50,900 nt of DNA from an uncultured Clostridium sp. (GTDB taxonomy: Bacteria; Bacillota; Clostridia; TANB77; CAG-508). Positions 10,103 through 21,202 of this stretch are shown here, piece by piece. The stretch spans positions 1 to 50,900 of the forward strand of contig CAOKHI010000009.1 of the NCBI GenBank assembly GCA_948468275.1, read 5' to 3'. The notes under the pieces were generated by a model. It saw only the letters and a program-made list of their open reading frames with translations. It was not told the DNA's origin and did not search any database. Position 1 is the stretch's first letter, and each line of letters opens with the position of its first letter. The position numbers and the translations under genes were made by a program.

Positions 10103-11945
10103 ATGTGTGGAATTGTAGGTTATATAGGAAATAAAAAAGCATACCCAATTTTAATTGATGGGTTATTAAAATTAGAATACAGAGGTTATGATTCAGCTGG
10201 TGTTTCTACTATTGAATCAGGGTTTATTTCTAATATGAAAGATATGGGAAGAGTTAAAAATTTATATAGTTTAGATGGTATTGATAATCTTTCAGGTACT
10301 GTTGGTATTGCTCATACAAGATGGGCAACTCATGGTATTCCATCTAAGGTTAATTCTCACCCACATATGGATAATTCAAATACTTTTAGTGTTGTTCATA
10401 ATGGAATTATTGAAAATTATCAAGAATTAAGAAATTTTTTAACTTCTAATGGATATAAATTTGTATCTCGGAACAGATACTGAGGTTATTCCAAATTTAA
10501 TTCATTACTATTTTTCTAAAGATACTAATAATGATGATAAAAAATTATTAAGAGCTGTTCATTCTGCTTGTAATGATTTTAAAGGAAGTTATGCAATAGG
10601 TGTACTTTGTAAAGATTTTCCTAATAACATGATTGTTGCTAGAAAAGATAGTCCTTTAGTTATTGGTGTAGGTGAAAATGAAAACTTTATCGCATCTGAT
10701 ATCCCTGCTATATTATCATTTACTAAAAACTTTTATTTATTAAATGATGGCGATATTGCTGTATTATATAGAGATAGTGTATCTTTTTATGATAAAAATT
10801 TAGATACTCTACAAAAGGATATAAAAAATATTGAATGGGATGCATCTTCTGCTCAAAAAGATGGATTTGAAGACTTTATGCTAAAGGAAATATATGAACA
10901 ACCTCGTAGTGTTAGAGAAACTATTGGTTCTAGATTAAAACAAAACGAACCTATTAATTTTAATGATATTGATTTATCTTATGAATATTTATCAAAAGTA
11001 AATAAAATATATATTGTTGCCTGTGGTACTGCTATGTATGCAGGTCTTGCAGTAAAACCTATTTTAGAAAAACTTTGCAATATTCCTGTTTTTGTAGATG
11101 TTGCATCTGAATTTAGATATAGATCTCCTATTTTAGATGAAAATACTTTATGTATTTTTGTATCTCAATCTGGAGAAACTGCTGATACTATTGCTGCATT
11201 AAAACTTTCAAATATGCATGGTGCTAAAACTATTGCCATTTCAAATGTCATAGGAAGTTCTATTACAAGAGAAGCCCACTATACTTTATACACACATGCA
11301 GGACCTGAAATTGCTGTAGCATCAACTAAAGCATACACTTCACAAGTTACCCTTCTTTCTATCCTTGCTATACATTTTGCTGAAATTTTAAATACTATAG
11401 ACATATCCAATTTAAATGAACTAAAATCTGAAATTTTAGCTTTACCTGAAAAGATTGAAGAAATTTTAGAAAATGTAGCTGATATAAAAAACTTCGCACA
11501 TGAAACTTATACTGAAAAAGATATGTTTTTCTTAGGTAGAGGTACAGATTACTCAGTATCATTAGAAGGTTCTTTAAAATTAAAAGAAATATCATATATA
11601 CACTCAGAAGCATATGCTTCTGGTGAACTAAAACATGGTACTATCGCTTTAATAGAAAATGGCATTACAGTTGTTGCTATTTTAACTGACCCTGCTTTAG
11701 TAGAAAAAAGTATAAGTAATATTCAAGAAGTAATTACACGTGGTGCAAAAACTTTAGTTATTACAAATCAAAAACTAAACACAAATAATTATGATAAAGT
11801 TATTACAATACCAAATATACATCCTCTTCTTTCACCTATTTTATCTGTTATACCTTTACAATTATTTGCATATTATATTTCAAAAGAAAAAGGATTAGAT
11901 GTAGATAAACCAAGAAATTTAGCAAAATCAGTTACAGTAGAATAA
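10103..11945 (+). CDS. glmS: Glutamine-fructose-6-phosphate aminotransferase, expressed through a +1 frameshift at CGG
   Basis: GlmS makes glucosamine-6-phosphate from fructose-6-phosphate and glutamine for cell-wall synthesis. The N-terminal glutaminase has nucleophile Cys2 (MCGIVGYIG) and RWATHG. Two SIS sugar-isomerase domains follow, with SQSGETADT, the STKAYTSQ segment and the C-terminal DVDKPRNLAKSVTVE. The first frame (122 residues) ends ...KFVS-CGG (10469-10471) and reaches TGA at 10481. Skipping the C reads KFVS-G-TDTEVIPNL and gives about 613 residues, the normal length. GlmS is normally essential and its ribozyme is intact, so a dead gene is unlikely. RBS AGGAGG precedes the ATG. 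It is one of only three plus-strand genes here. Confidence 0.95.
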
Positions 11946-11947
11946 CC

Positions 11948-11989
11948 AAAAAAGTGTCAATAGGGACGGGGCTATTTGACACTTTTTTT
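11948..11989 (+). terminator. glmS terminator hairpin, part of a repeated hairpin family
   Basis: AAAAGTGTCAA-TAG pairs with CTA-TTTGACACTTTT and is followed by a T-run, just after the glmS stop. A perfect 34-base reverse-complement copy lies at 12021-12054. Confidence 0.75.
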
Positions 11990-12020
11990 CTAGTAAATAT
12001 CTAAATTTATTTTTTTATGT

Positions 12021-12054
12021 AGTGTCAAATAGCCCCGTCCCTATTGACACTTTT
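12021..12054 (-). terminator. Inverted copy of the glmS terminator hairpin, for the convergent GH15 gene
   Basis: This is the exact reverse complement of 11950-11983. It serves the minus-strand glycosidase, whose last codons and TAG stop (12041) lie inside the hairpin. The two copies could also pair with each other over 34 bases. Confidence 0.65.
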
Positions 12055-13996
12055 GAATTATTTTTTCTAATGCTATTATAAACATTGCATGTGACCATGC
12101 AAGTCCTATTACCCATGCAGGTGACATTGTTTGGTTATTTACTTGTTCTGGTAAAAATCCATGTTTAGTACTTGAAGCTACTACAAAATCTAAACATTCT
12201 TTTGCCTTTTTATAGTTTTCTGTTTCTATATGATACAATGCCATCCAAAGTGTTGCAACTGGCCACGGATTGCCATTCATGTAATGATCATATTCGAACC
12301 TTTGATATCCTCCTGTATATGTACGTAAATTTAAGTCTATTGTTTGAACTGTATTTATTATTTTCTTTTCTTTTGCTGCAAACATTTTAAATGGTGTAAC
12401 AGTTCCTATTATACTTATATCCATTTTTCTGTCTGTCAAATTTCTTACAAATGTTTTTCTTGTTTCATCATAAAAATTCTCTATAGCATATTTCTTTATG
12501 GTTTCTAATTGCTCTTTTAGTATTTCTTTTTGTTTTATTATACTTTCTTGCTTTAGTCTATTACTTTCTTTATCTTGCTCTATTATTTCATATATTTTTA
12601 TCATACTTTGATAAGCAGAAAATATACTCGCAAGTGAATATAAATGTATTCCTTCATTCATTTCCCATAAATCATAACTTACAGGAATTTTTTGTATGCT
12701 ATCTTTATAGTATTCTTCTAACTCTTTTTTTACAATATCTTTTTCTTCTTTTATATCCATTATCTGAACAATATATTTTTCTAAAAAATGTATCGCTTTT
12801 TCACACATTTTTACTGTATCTTTTAAAAATTTTATGTTTTTAGTTTTTTGATAATGTTCATATATCCCATGTATAACACTTGCTGTTTCATCTATTTGAT
12901 ATCCCCAACATGGTGCTAGTCTTCCATCTGTATAAAAACGTTGTTCCCACATTCCGTTTTTACTTTGTGTATTTTTACAAAAAACTTTATAAAATTTCTC
13001 TGTTTCTTTTTCCATATTTAAAATATCCATAGCCTTTGTTATAAATACCGCATCTCGTGGCCAACAATATGAATATCTTCCACATTTACTTAAATGCTCA
13101 TCTATTTCTACTGCAGCTGATATCCCTCCTGTTTTTTCATTTGTAAGTAATGGATACAATAAAATTGTTCTATTATATATTTTTTTTACTCTCTTTTCAT
13201 ATTCTGTACTATTTTTAAGCTCTAATGTAGTATGATCTTTTACATAGTTTTCCCAATACTTCTTTGTATTTGCTAATTCCTTATTCACATCTATTTTTTC
13301 TAATTTAGCTATTTCCTCTTCAATGTCATCCATTTTATAAATATTATTATTATCGTTTATATATATGAAAATTTCTATTGTTTTTGTTTCTCCTGGCTTC
13401 AATACACTCATATCATAGCTTACACTAGAATCATGTGACATTCCTATATAGTCTTTATCTTGTATTTCTCCTGTGTGAATATTAGAAAATGTATCATTTA
13501 TTTGATGTGATAATACTTTTTTGCTTTTACCTATTATTGCTAATGTATAATCATGTGTATACTGAATAATACCATTTTTAATAAGTTTTCCACTTACAAA
13601 ATTATTATCATTTGAAAGTAGTTTTGAATGTATTAAAAATTTTACATCTAAATCTATTGTATTTTCATTTGTAAATGTATATTTCTTTACTAATACATTA
13701 TTTTTTATTGGTACAAAATCTGTTTGCACTATATTTAAATTAAAATATGTGTTTTTTATTTGTGTATTTAATATATTAGTATTTTCAGTGTAATACTGAT
13801 TATACGTATTATTTATATCATCATGCAATTTAATCAACGCTGAATCATTTATTTTTAGTCCTGTATATAAATAATCTATAAATTGCTTATAATCTGGCGA
13901 ATTATAATACATACGTAGTAACTCACCTTTTTTACTATAACTTACTATCATTTGTTTATTTCCAATTACTGCATCATTAAAATATTTCTCTTCCAT
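12041..13996 (-). CDS. Glycoside hydrolase family 15 (glucoamylase-like) protein
   Basis: The 651-residue product has an N-terminal beta-sandwich (about 1-250) and a C-terminal (alpha/alpha)6 catalytic domain typical of GH15. Visible signatures are GRYSYCWPRDAVF, WEQRFYTDGRLAPCWGYQ, SYDLWEMNEGIHLYS (probable general acid Glu) and GGYQRFEYDHYMNGNPW near the C-terminus (probable base region). The family cleaves alpha-glucosidic bonds of maltooligosaccharides, trehalose or related sugars. No signal peptide is visible, so it is probably cytoplasmic. The final residues KCQ and the stop lie in the terminator hairpin shared with glmS. RBS GGGAG precedes the ATG. Confidence 0.88.
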   Translation of the reverse strand: MEEKYFNDAVIGNKQMIVSYSKKGELLRMYYNSPDYKQFIDYLYTGLKINDSALIKLHDDINNTYNQYYTENTNILNTQIKNTYFNLNIVQTDFVPIKNNVLVKKYTFTNENTIDLDVKFLIHSKLLSNDNNFVSGKLIKNGIIQYTHDYTLAIIGKSKKVLSHQINDTFSNIHTGEIQDKDYIGMSHDSSVSYDMSVLKPGETKTIEIFIYINDNNNIYKMDDIEEEIAKLEKIDVNKELANTKKYWENYVKDHTTLELKNSTEYEKRVKKIYNRTILLYPLLTNEKTGGISAAVEIDEHLSKCGRYSYCWPRDAVFITKAMDILNMEKETEKFYKVFCKNTQSKNGMWEQRFYTDGRLAPCWGYQIDETASVIHGIYEHYQKTKNIKFLKDTVKMCEKAIHFLEKYIVQIMDIKEEKDIVKKELEEYYKDSIQKIPVSYDLWEMNEGIHLYSLASIFSAYQSMIKIYEIIEQDKESNRLKQESIIKQKEILKEQLETIKKYAIENFYDETRKTFVRNLTDRKMDISIIGTVTPFKMFAAKEKKIINTVQTIDLNLRTYTGGYQRFEYDHYMNGNPWPVATLWMALYHIETENYKKAKECLDFVVASSTKHGFLPEQVNNQTMSPAWVIGLAWSHAMFIIALEKIIQKCQ

Positions 13997-14085
13997 TTTT
14001 TTCTCCCAATTTTATATATTTCCTATGTAAACTAATTTTTAGCATATATAATTATAAATTGCAAAAAATTAGTTCTCACTGCATT

Positions 14086-15732
14086 TTAATCTTCTATAAT
14101 TCGTACAATTTGCCTTTCTAATTCTTTTATTCTTTCATTTAATGATGCTACTTCTGCATCTTTTGCATTTTCAGTTAAAATATCATTCATTACTATTTGT
14201 GTCATATCTTGTAATTCATCTTTTAGTTTTTGCATTCTTTCTATTACTTCTATTCTTAATGGTTTGTATCTTGTTGTTAATTCTAGTTTATTTGTCATTT
14301 GTATTTGGTCTTCTAATTCATATGTTTCTCCAAAATCTGGTATTGTTACTGGTATATTTGTTGTTTGTAATATCTTTTCTTTTAGTTCTTCTTGTGATTC
14401 AATTTCTCCATGCACTAAAAATATGTGTTTTGGCTTTGTTATAAATGAATATATAAAATTCAATAACCACTCTTGGTCTGCATGTCCTGAATATCCTTCT
14501 ATATATTCTATTTGAGCATTTACTGCTATTTCTTCCCCAAATATTTTTACCTTTTTTTCTCCATTTACTAGCTTACTTCCTAAAGTTCCTGGTGCTTGAT
14601 AACCCACAAATAATATTGTACTATTAGGATTCCATAAATTATGTTTTAAATGATGCTTTATTCTTCCTACTTCACACATTCCACTTGCAGATATTATAAT
14701 TGATGATTCATTTCTTTCATTTAATGCTTTTGATTCTTCTGCTGTTCTTGTAAATTGCAATCCTTTAAATTCTAATGGATTATCACCTTTTTGCATTGCT
14801 TCTTTCACATCATCATCAAATAAATCTGCATTATCTCTAAATATCTCTGTTGCTGAAATTGCAAGAGGACTATCTACAAATACGGGTATTTTCATTAATT
14901 TATCATATTTTCTTTTAAATTCTTCATCATCTGTTTGATCTTTTATTTTATTTAATTCATATACAATCTCTTGAGTTCTTCCTACTGCAAATGATGGTAT
15001 TACTACCGTTCCTCCTTTTTCTAAAGTTCGTGATACTACATCTAAAAATATTTGTGCTTTATCATCATTTCTCATGTGTAACCTACTTCCATAGGTAGAT
15101 TCCATAATTAAATAATCTGCTGATTCTATCATTGTTGGTGATGCAAGTAATGGTATATCATTGTTTCCTATATCTCCTGTAAAAACTGCTTTTTTAGTTT
15201 TTCCATCTTCATTTGCCCATACTTCTATTATACTAGAACCTAACATATGTCCTGCATCATTAAATCTTACTTTTATATTTTCATCTATATCTACTATTTC
15301 ATCATATTCTACTCTTCTAAATATTTCTAAACACTTCTCAGCATCCTCAGCTGTATATAATGGTGGTAGTTCATCTTTTCCTTCTCTTTTTCTTTTTCTG
15401 TTTCTCCATTCTATTTCCATTTCTTGAATATGTCCACTATCTGGAAGCATTACTGTACATAAGTCACATGTTGCTTTTGTTGCAAATACTGGATTTTTGT
15501 AACCATCATTATATAGTTTTGGTATTCTCCCTGAGTGATCTATATGTGCATGTGTTAGTAACATAAAGTCTATTTCGTTTACATTAAATAAAAACGGATC
15601 ACTATTTTCTTTTTCTTGAGTTGCCTTTCCTTGGTACATTCCACAGTCTACTAAAAATTTTTTACCTGCCGCTTCTACTAAAAAATTTGAACCTGTAACT
15701 GTTTTTGCAGCCCCTAAAAATGTTATTTTCAT
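14086..15732 (-). CDS. Metallo-beta-lactamase/beta-CASP ribonuclease-like protein
   Basis: The 548-residue product starts with an MBL fold carrying the zinc motif HAHIDH (residues 61-66) and a later GHMLGSS. A beta-CASP domain follows (VVIPSFAVGRTQEIVYEL, SGMCEVGRIKHHL) and then a C-terminal RNA-specificity motif (EYIEGYSGHADQEWLLNF) and the HGE motif (VHGE). This is the layout of CPSF73-like/YsiX-type bacterial exoribonucleases, acting on RNA in the cytoplasm. The last 60 residues are coiled-coil. The gene lies 12 bases downstream of the coiled-coil gene and probably belongs to the ftsK operon. The ATG has GGGAGG upstream. No anomaly is visible. Confidence 0.88.
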   Translation of the reverse strand: MKITFLGAAKTVTGSNFLVEAAGKKFLVDCGMYQGKATQEKENSDPFLFNVNEIDFMLLTHAHIDHSGRIPKLYNDGYKNPVFATKATCDLCTVMLPDSGHIQEMEIEWRNRKRKREGKDELPPLYTAEDAEKCLEIFRRVEYDEIVDIDENIKVRFNDAGHMLGSSIIEVWANEDGKTKKAVFTGDIGNNDIPLLASPTMIESADYLIMESTYGSRLHMRNDDKAQIFLDVVSRTLEKGGTVVIPSFAVGRTQEIVYELNKIKDQTDDEEFKRKYDKLMKIPVFVDSPLAISATEIFRDNADLFDDDVKEAMQKGDNPLEFKGLQFTRTAEESKALNERNESSIIISASGMCEVGRIKHHLKHNLWNPNSTILFVGYQAPGTLGSKLVNGEKKVKIFGEEIAVNAQIEYIEGYSGHADQEWLLNFIYSFITKPKHIFLVHGEIESQEELKEKILQTTNIPVTIPDFGETYELEDQIQMTNKLELTTRYKPLRIEVIERMQKLKDELQDMTQIVMNDILTENAKDAEVASLNERIKELERQIVRIIED

Positions 15733-15744
15733 ATATTACCTCCC

Positions 15745-17320
15745 TTATACTATTATTTTAATTCTTTTTCCTAATTTGACTACTATATTTTCTTTATTAA
15801 ATATTGGTATTACTACTGTTTTTTCAAAAACTTCACCATCATACAAATCTATCTCTAATGCCTTTTCATTAGCTCTTAATTCTATATTTACATTTTCTAA
15901 ATCTATAATTTTTGTTGTAAATATAATCTTTAGTGCTTTATTATTTTCTTCTTTATTATTTGTTATTTTATTTAACACCTTTAATTCATATGCTTTTTTT
16001 ATTAGTATATCTTCTATATCTTGTATTTGCAATTGTAACTCTTGTGTATCTTTAATAAGAGTTTCTTCATCTATATATAAATAGTTATAATACCTCATCA
16101 TACATATTAAATCTATAATTTCTTCTTTTTCCTTTGCATTTTCTATTTTTATCCTTATACATTTTAGAAATTCTTCTTGTAATTCTAAATTATACTCTCT
16201 TACTTTTTGTTGTATCTCTTCTAATTGTATATCTTTTAGCAAATCTAACTGTTCTTGTACAATACCGCTTTGTTTTCACATAATATGTTGGATCTAATAA
16301 TTTATTTTGTTCTTCAACTTTTTCTAATACTTTTTTTCTTTCTTTTGTTAATATTTCCGTTAAATGACTCAAACTAAATATCTTTTTATACTCTGGAAGT
16401 TTATCATTTCTCGCAATATACTCCTTTTCTAAAAGTTGTCTATCATTTAATATCGCATCTATTTGTCCTATTTTGCTAAATGCTTCTTTCTTATTTTCTG
16501 AAATTTGTGTTAATAATTCTGCTTTATTCTCTAACCTTATTAGCTCTTCTTGTAAGTCTAATTTTTCTTGTATTAAACGTTCCTTTTCTTTATAATTCTT
16601 TTGTGTACAAATCAAAATAGCTATTATATATATTAATTGTAATAGATGTTTTGCATTCTCCTCTTTGTATATACTTTTTAGACGCTCTTCTAATTCATTA
16701 ATATAGTCTTTTACTTCATCTGTATGTAGCCATTGTTTAACAAAATCTATACCTAATAAATAAATTAAATTCTGATATATAATATTAGTAGTTACTTCTG
16801 GTATTTCTGTTACATCTGTATTCCATGACCATCCATTAAAATCCCTTAATACTTCTATATTATTCATATTTTCGCCTGCATTTAGTAATTCTGATAATGC
16901 AACACGTATTAAATTATATTTTTCATGCAAATACACTTGTTTATCATCTAATTTATAAATTGTATATAACATTATTTTTTCATTTGGATGTATTAAATTA
17001 ATTATTCCATCTAATTTATCTACTAAAAAATGTGTATTTGTTTCTTTAATATCTAAAGCCTTTTGTGAATTTTGCTCTACTATATTTATTTGCTTTGCTT
17101 TTTTATCTATTGTATCTATTATCTGTTCAATGTAGCTTCTTTTATTTTCTACTATTCTTTTTACTGTAATATAATCTTTGTATCCTGTTTCTATTTTATA
17201 TAACATAGAAAGAAGAAGATTTTTGACATCTTCTGAAAATTCTTTTTTATCTAATATTTTTTCTAACTCTTTATTATAGTCTTTAGAATTTAATTTTGAA
17301 AAGATTTTCTCTTTGTCCAT
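15745..17320 (-). CDS. Coiled-coil protein of unknown function, one gene joined by a +1 frameshift at CGG
   Basis: I do not recognise a named family. The upstream frame (351 residues, from ATG 17320) ends its meaningful part at ...YYVKTK-CGG (16267-16265). In the zero frame a basic, unlikely tail of about 25 residues follows. Skipping the C gives KTK-G-IVQEQLDLLKDIQLEEIQ, which runs without a gap into the downstream frame and ends at 15745, for about 524 residues. The protein is alpha-helical with long heptad-rich parts (about 230-345 and 351-430) and a beta-rich C-terminal end. The ATG overlaps the ftsK stop by one base (TAATG) after GGGAGAAG, so translation is coupled to ftsK. The two pieces would otherwise be annotated as two genes. 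Confidence 0.75.
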
Positions 17321-19827
17321 TATTCTTCTCCCTTTTTCTCCTCTATATTCTCTGGTGGCTTTGCCATATTTAATTCTTGCCATCTTTCTTTAGTCATTAA
17401 TACTTGACGTGGCTTGCTTCCTTCATATCCAGAAATTATTCCACGTTCTTCCATCTGATCTATTATTCTGCCTGCACGTGCATAACCAACTTTAAATCTT
17501 CTTTGTATAAACGATGTAGATGCTTGTCCTGTTTCTACTACTGTTTCTATTGCATCCATTAAAAATGGATCTGTATCATCATCATTATCTTTTTGATCTA
17601 TTTCTTTATCTGTACTATTTGCATTTTCTATTTTTTCTAATATATCTTCACTATATGTTGCTTCTCCTGTAGACTTTAAAAAATCTACTATTTTTTCTAC
17701 CTCTTTATCTGATATAAAAGCTCCTTGGACCCTTGTAGGCTTTGATGCACCTGATGGATAAAATAACATATCACCTTTTCCTAAAAGTTTCTCTGCTCCT
17801 ACCATATCTAATATTGTTCTAGAATCTACTTGTGAAGAAACTGCAAATGCTACCCTTGATGGTATATTAGCTTTTATTATCCCTGTAATAACATCTACAG
17901 ATGGTCTTTGTGTTGCAATTACTAAATGCATTCCTGCTGCTCTTGCCATCTGTGCAAGTCTACATATAGCATCCTCTACATCTTTTGCAGCTACCATCAT
18001 TAAATCTGCTAATTCATCTATTATTATTACTATTTGTGGTAATTTTTCTGCTTCCCCAACTTTTTCTAATGCCTCATTATATCCTTTTACATCTCTTACA
18101 CCTTTTTCAGCAAATAACCCATATCTTTTTACCATTTCTTGAACAGCCCATGCCAATGCCCCTGCTGCTTTTTTAGGATCTGTTACAACAGGTATTAATA
18201 AATGTGGTATACCATTATAAACAGATAATTCTACTACCTTTGGATCAACCATAAGTAATTTTACTTCATTTGGTTTTGCTTTATATATTATGCTTGTTAT
18301 AAGTGTGTTTATACATACACTCTTTCCAGAACCTGTTGAACCTGCAATTAAAACATGTGGCATTTTTGCAATATCTGTTACTACTTCATTTCCTGCAACA
18401 TCTTTTCCTAGTGCAAATGCAAGTTTTGACTTATAATCTACAAATGTTGAAGTTTCTATTATATCTCTTAAATGTACTATTTCATTTTCTTTATTTGGTA
18501 CTTCTATTCCTACTGCTTGTTTTCCTGGTATTGGTGCTTCTATTCTTATAGATTCTGCTGCTAAATTAAGTGCAATATCATCTGCTAAATTTGCTATTTT
18601 ATTTACACGAACACCTTCTGCAGGCTTTAACTCATATCTTGTTATTGCAGGTCCTACTGATACATTTTCTACTTTTGCAGATACTCCAAAGCTAAATAGT
18701 GTTTTTTGAAGTCTTGTTGCATTATCTGCAATTGCTTTTTTACTTCCTTTTGCTTTTACCTCTCCTTCACTTAATAATTCTATTGGTGGAAATTCATAAT
18801 TTTCATCTTCTACAGTTAATGTATGTTCTAAAACCAAAACCTCTTTTGTCTTATCTATTTTTTCTGGCTCAGCTGTCTTAAATAAATTTGCTTCTATTAC
18901 ATTTGGTGAAGATACTATCTCTTTTTCTTCTTTTTCCATTCCTAATGGTTCAATATCATCTTGAATAAATTTCTTTTTCTTTGATGGAACTTTTTCATTT
19001 AGATTTATTGTTATTTGATCTTCTAGTTCTTCTATTGGATGTGTATCATCATCTAAAGGAATATCAATTGAAGATTTTCTTTTATTTCTTTTTTGTTTTT
19101 CTCTTTCTTCTTGCTCTAATTTTCTTTGTTGCCTTTGTTGTCTTCTTTGCATTCTCAATACTTCTTGTTCTTCATCTTCGTCCTCATAATCATCTTCTAA
19201 CTGCTCTTGTAATCTCTCTTGTCTTCTTTCTTGAGCATCACCTATTATATTAGCAATCATTTTGGCTGGTTTTATTCCAAACATAAATATTATAACTATT
19301 ATTGCAACACCAATAGATAATATTACTGCTCCAACAGGTCCTAATAATTGAATTAAAGGAACTGCAACTATCGCTCCTATTGCTCCTCCTCCAGCATTTC
19401 TTTGTCCTAATTCATATGCTTGAGATACAATATCTGAAAATTCTTTATTAGTATCAATACTTTCAATAGAAATTTGATATGTAGTCATTATTGCAGATAT
19501 GCATAATAAGAAAATTGCATATTGTACTAACTTTGGTGTTAAATAGTCTTTTGTTTCACATGCTAAATATATTGCTATTGCAAAAGTTCCAATTGGTAAT
19601 ATGTATTTCATCCACCCCATTATACCACCAAGCATTGGACTTAAATGCTGTCCTATAGAACCTGAACTTGTGTAAATAAGTACTAATAGTAATATACTTA
19701 TTATTATCATACCTACTACTGCTAAATCTATATCTATATTTTTTTGTTTTTTTCTACTTTTAATATTTTTACTACTTTTGCTACTTTTGCTACTTCTTGT
19801 GCTACTTGCCCTTCTTGCCTTAGCCAT
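17320..19827 (-). CDS. ftsK: DNA translocase FtsK/SpoIIIE
   Basis: The 835-residue product has an N-terminal block of about four to five membrane helices (about 30-190) and a charged Glu/Arg/Gln-rich linker. The hexameric motor carries Walker A (GSTGSGKS), Walker B ([13 protein letters not shown]) and [10 protein letters not shown]. The C-terminal winged-helix gamma domain ([28 protein letters not shown]) recognises polar chromosome sequences. It pumps DNA through the division septum or into the forespore. The GGAGG before the ATG is clear. It heads an operon with the coiled-coil gene and the beta-CASP enzyme. Confidence 0.95.
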   Translation of the reverse strand: MAKARRASSTRSSKSSKSSKNIKSRKKQKNIDIDLAVVGMIIISILLLVLIYTSSGSIGQHLSPMLGGIMGWMKYILPIGTFAIAIYLACETKDYLTPKLVQYAIFLLCISAIMTTYQISIESIDTNKEFSDIVSQAYELGQRNAGGGAIGAIVAVPLIQLLGPVGAVILSIGVAIIVIIFMFGIKPAKMIANIIGDAQERRQERLQEQLEDDYEDEDEEQEVLRMQRRQQRQQRKLEQEEREKQKRNKRKSSIDIPLDDDTHPIEELEDQITINLNEKVPSKKKKFIQDDIEPLGMEKEEKEIVSSPNVIEANLFKTAEPEKIDKTKEVLVLEHTLTVEDENYEFPPIELLSEGEVKAKGSKKAIADNATRLQKTLFSFGVSAKVENVSVGPAITRYELKPAEGVRVNKIANLADDIALNLAAESIRIEAPIPGKQAVGIEVPNKENEIVHLRDIIETSTFVDYKSKLAFALGKDVAGNEVVTDIAKMPHVLIAGSTGSGKSVCINTLITSIIYKAKPNEVKLLMVDPKVVELSVYNGIPHLLIPVVTDPKKAAGALAWAVQEMVKRYGLFAEKGVRDVKGYNEALEKVGEAEKLPQIVIIIDELADLMMVAAKDVEDAICRLAQMARAAGMHLVIATQRPSVDVITGIIKANIPSRVAFAVSSQVDSRTILDMVGAEKLLGKGDMLFYPSGASKPTRVQGAFISDKEVEKIVDFLKSTGEATYSEDILEKIENANSTDKEIDQKDNDDDTDPFLMDAIETVVETGQASTSFIQRRFKVGYARAGRIIDQMEERGIISGYEGSKPRQVLMTKERWQELNMAKPPENIEEKKGEE

Positions 19828-19922
19828 TTTTTACCTCCACTTTCTAATGTTTTTCAAAAAAATAGAAACCAGAAATCGACTTACAATATAATTTTATCTT
19901 TCTCCGACTTCTGACTTCTGTT

Positions 19923-20360
19923 TTATTTTAATTCTTTTCTGTTATTTTGTACTGTTTTTAAAGCATCTTCTAAAACTACTTCTAACTTTTCTAGAAGATT
20001 GTCAGCATAATCTTTTGTACCTTTAGATATTTCTCTAGACATCTCATTAGCTGTTTCAATTATTTGTGCTTTTTGCTCATATGCTTTTCTCGTAATTTCA
20101 TGTTCATCTATCATAGATATAATTCTATTTTCAGCTTCTTTTACTATATCATCAGCTTCTTTTTGAGCCTCTACTAATATTCTTCCTCTTTCTTCTTTTA
20201 CCCATTTTGCTTGTTTTAATTCATCTGGAAGTTTTATTCTTATTTCCTTTATAATATCAAGAAGTTCTTCCTTTTCTACAACACTTTTACCTGAAAAAGG
20301 TATTGTTTTACTATTTTCTAAAGCTTCTTCTAAAGTTTCTAATAGCGTAAATATTTCCAT
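19923..20360 (-). CDS. Conserved coiled-coil protein next to rsmD
   Basis: The 145-residue product is almost entirely helical and charged. An N-terminal segment (FSGKSVVEKEELLDIIKEIR) is followed by a long coiled coil (about 45-140) rich in Ala, Glu and Lys. It resembles the small DivIVA/ATP-synthase-b-like proteins that clostridial genomes often place beside rsmD/coaD. I cannot give a function. The gene starts four bases after the rsmD stop with AAAGGGG before the ATG, so it is co-translated with rsmD. Confidence 0.7.
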   Translation of the reverse strand: MEIFTLLETLEEALENSKTIPFSGKSVVEKEELLDIIKEIRIKLPDELKQAKWVKEERGRILVEAQKEADDIVKEAENRIISMIDEHEITRKAYEQKAQIIETANEMSREISKGTKDYADNLLEKLEVVLEDALKTVQNNRKELK

Positions 20361-20364
20361 TTGT

Positions 20365-20922
20365 TTACCCCTTTCGATTTAAGAATATTAAGTTTACTCT
20401 ACCATATTTTCTTAAATCATACACATTAACATTTATCATGCTTAAATTTTTTAATTCTCGCTCTTTATCATTTGTTTCTAAAATTATTACTCCATTCTCT
20501 TTTAACAAATTTCTAGAAATTATTTCTTCAACTGCACTTATTGCAATATTGTCTGCATATGGTGGATCTATAAAAATCAAATCAAACTGATATTGTTCTT
20601 CACACTCTTTTAAAATATTTAAATAATTTCCTTTTATAATTTTAGCCTTTTCTTTCAAATGGGTCTTTTCAATATTCTTTTTTATTATATCTACAGATTG
20701 TATAGATTTATCACTAAACACTGCAAACTTTGCACCTCTGCTTAATGCCTCTATTCCTAATGCTCCACTTCCTGCAAATAAATCTAAAACTTGTGCATCT
20801 ATTATTTCATTTTGTATTATATTAAATAAAGCTTCTTTTACTCTATCTAATGTAGGTCTTGTTGTACTTCCCTGTAAGGAATATAATATTGTTCCTTTTG
20901 CACTTCCACTTATTACTCTCAT
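20365..20922 (-). CDS. rsmD: 16S rRNA (guanine(966)-N(2))-methyltransferase
   Basis: The 185-residue product is a SAM-dependent N2-guanine methyltransferase. It begins MRVISG.AKG, has the motif DLFAGSGALGIEALSRGA (SAM-binding, about residues 43-60) and the catalytic DPPYAD (about 117-122). RsmD methylates G966 of 16S rRNA. The length is normal. It is followed at four bases by the coiled-coil gene. Confidence 0.93.
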   Translation of the reverse strand: MRVISGSAKGTILYSLQGSTTRPTLDRVKEALFNIIQNEIIDAQVLDLFAGSGALGIEALSRGAKFAVFSDKSIQSVDIIKKNIEKTHLKEKAKIIKGNYLNILKECEEQYQFDLIFIDPPYADNIAISAVEEIISRNLLKENGVIILETNDKERELKNLSMINVNVYDLRKYGRVNLIFLNRKG

Positions 20923-21157
20923 ATTTTACCTCATTCGATATATATATTTTATTAGATTTTCCTGTAAAGTCAATAGTATTAATAGAAATGTAACATACAT
21001 TTAACATTATTGTAACATGCTAAATAAAGGTTTTAATTAAGAAATTTGTTGTAATTTAGATACAATATAACATCTTTAAAAAATACATTTTTATTCTAAA
21101 TATTTATGGTGCAAGCAATTCTTTAAAGTTACATTTTTAACATTAAATGTAATACGT

Positions 21158-21185
21158 GAAATAAAGACAGATAAAATCTGTCTTG
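21158..21185 (-). terminator. Terminator after divIVA
   Basis: On the minus strand AAGACAGAT pairs with ATCTGTCTT across TTT and continues TATTT. It lies about 20 bases after the divIVA stop. The remaining 20.94-21.15 kb sequence is A+T-rich with no feature I can support. Confidence 0.7.
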
Positions 21186-21202
21186 TCTTTTGTATTTTTT
21201 AA

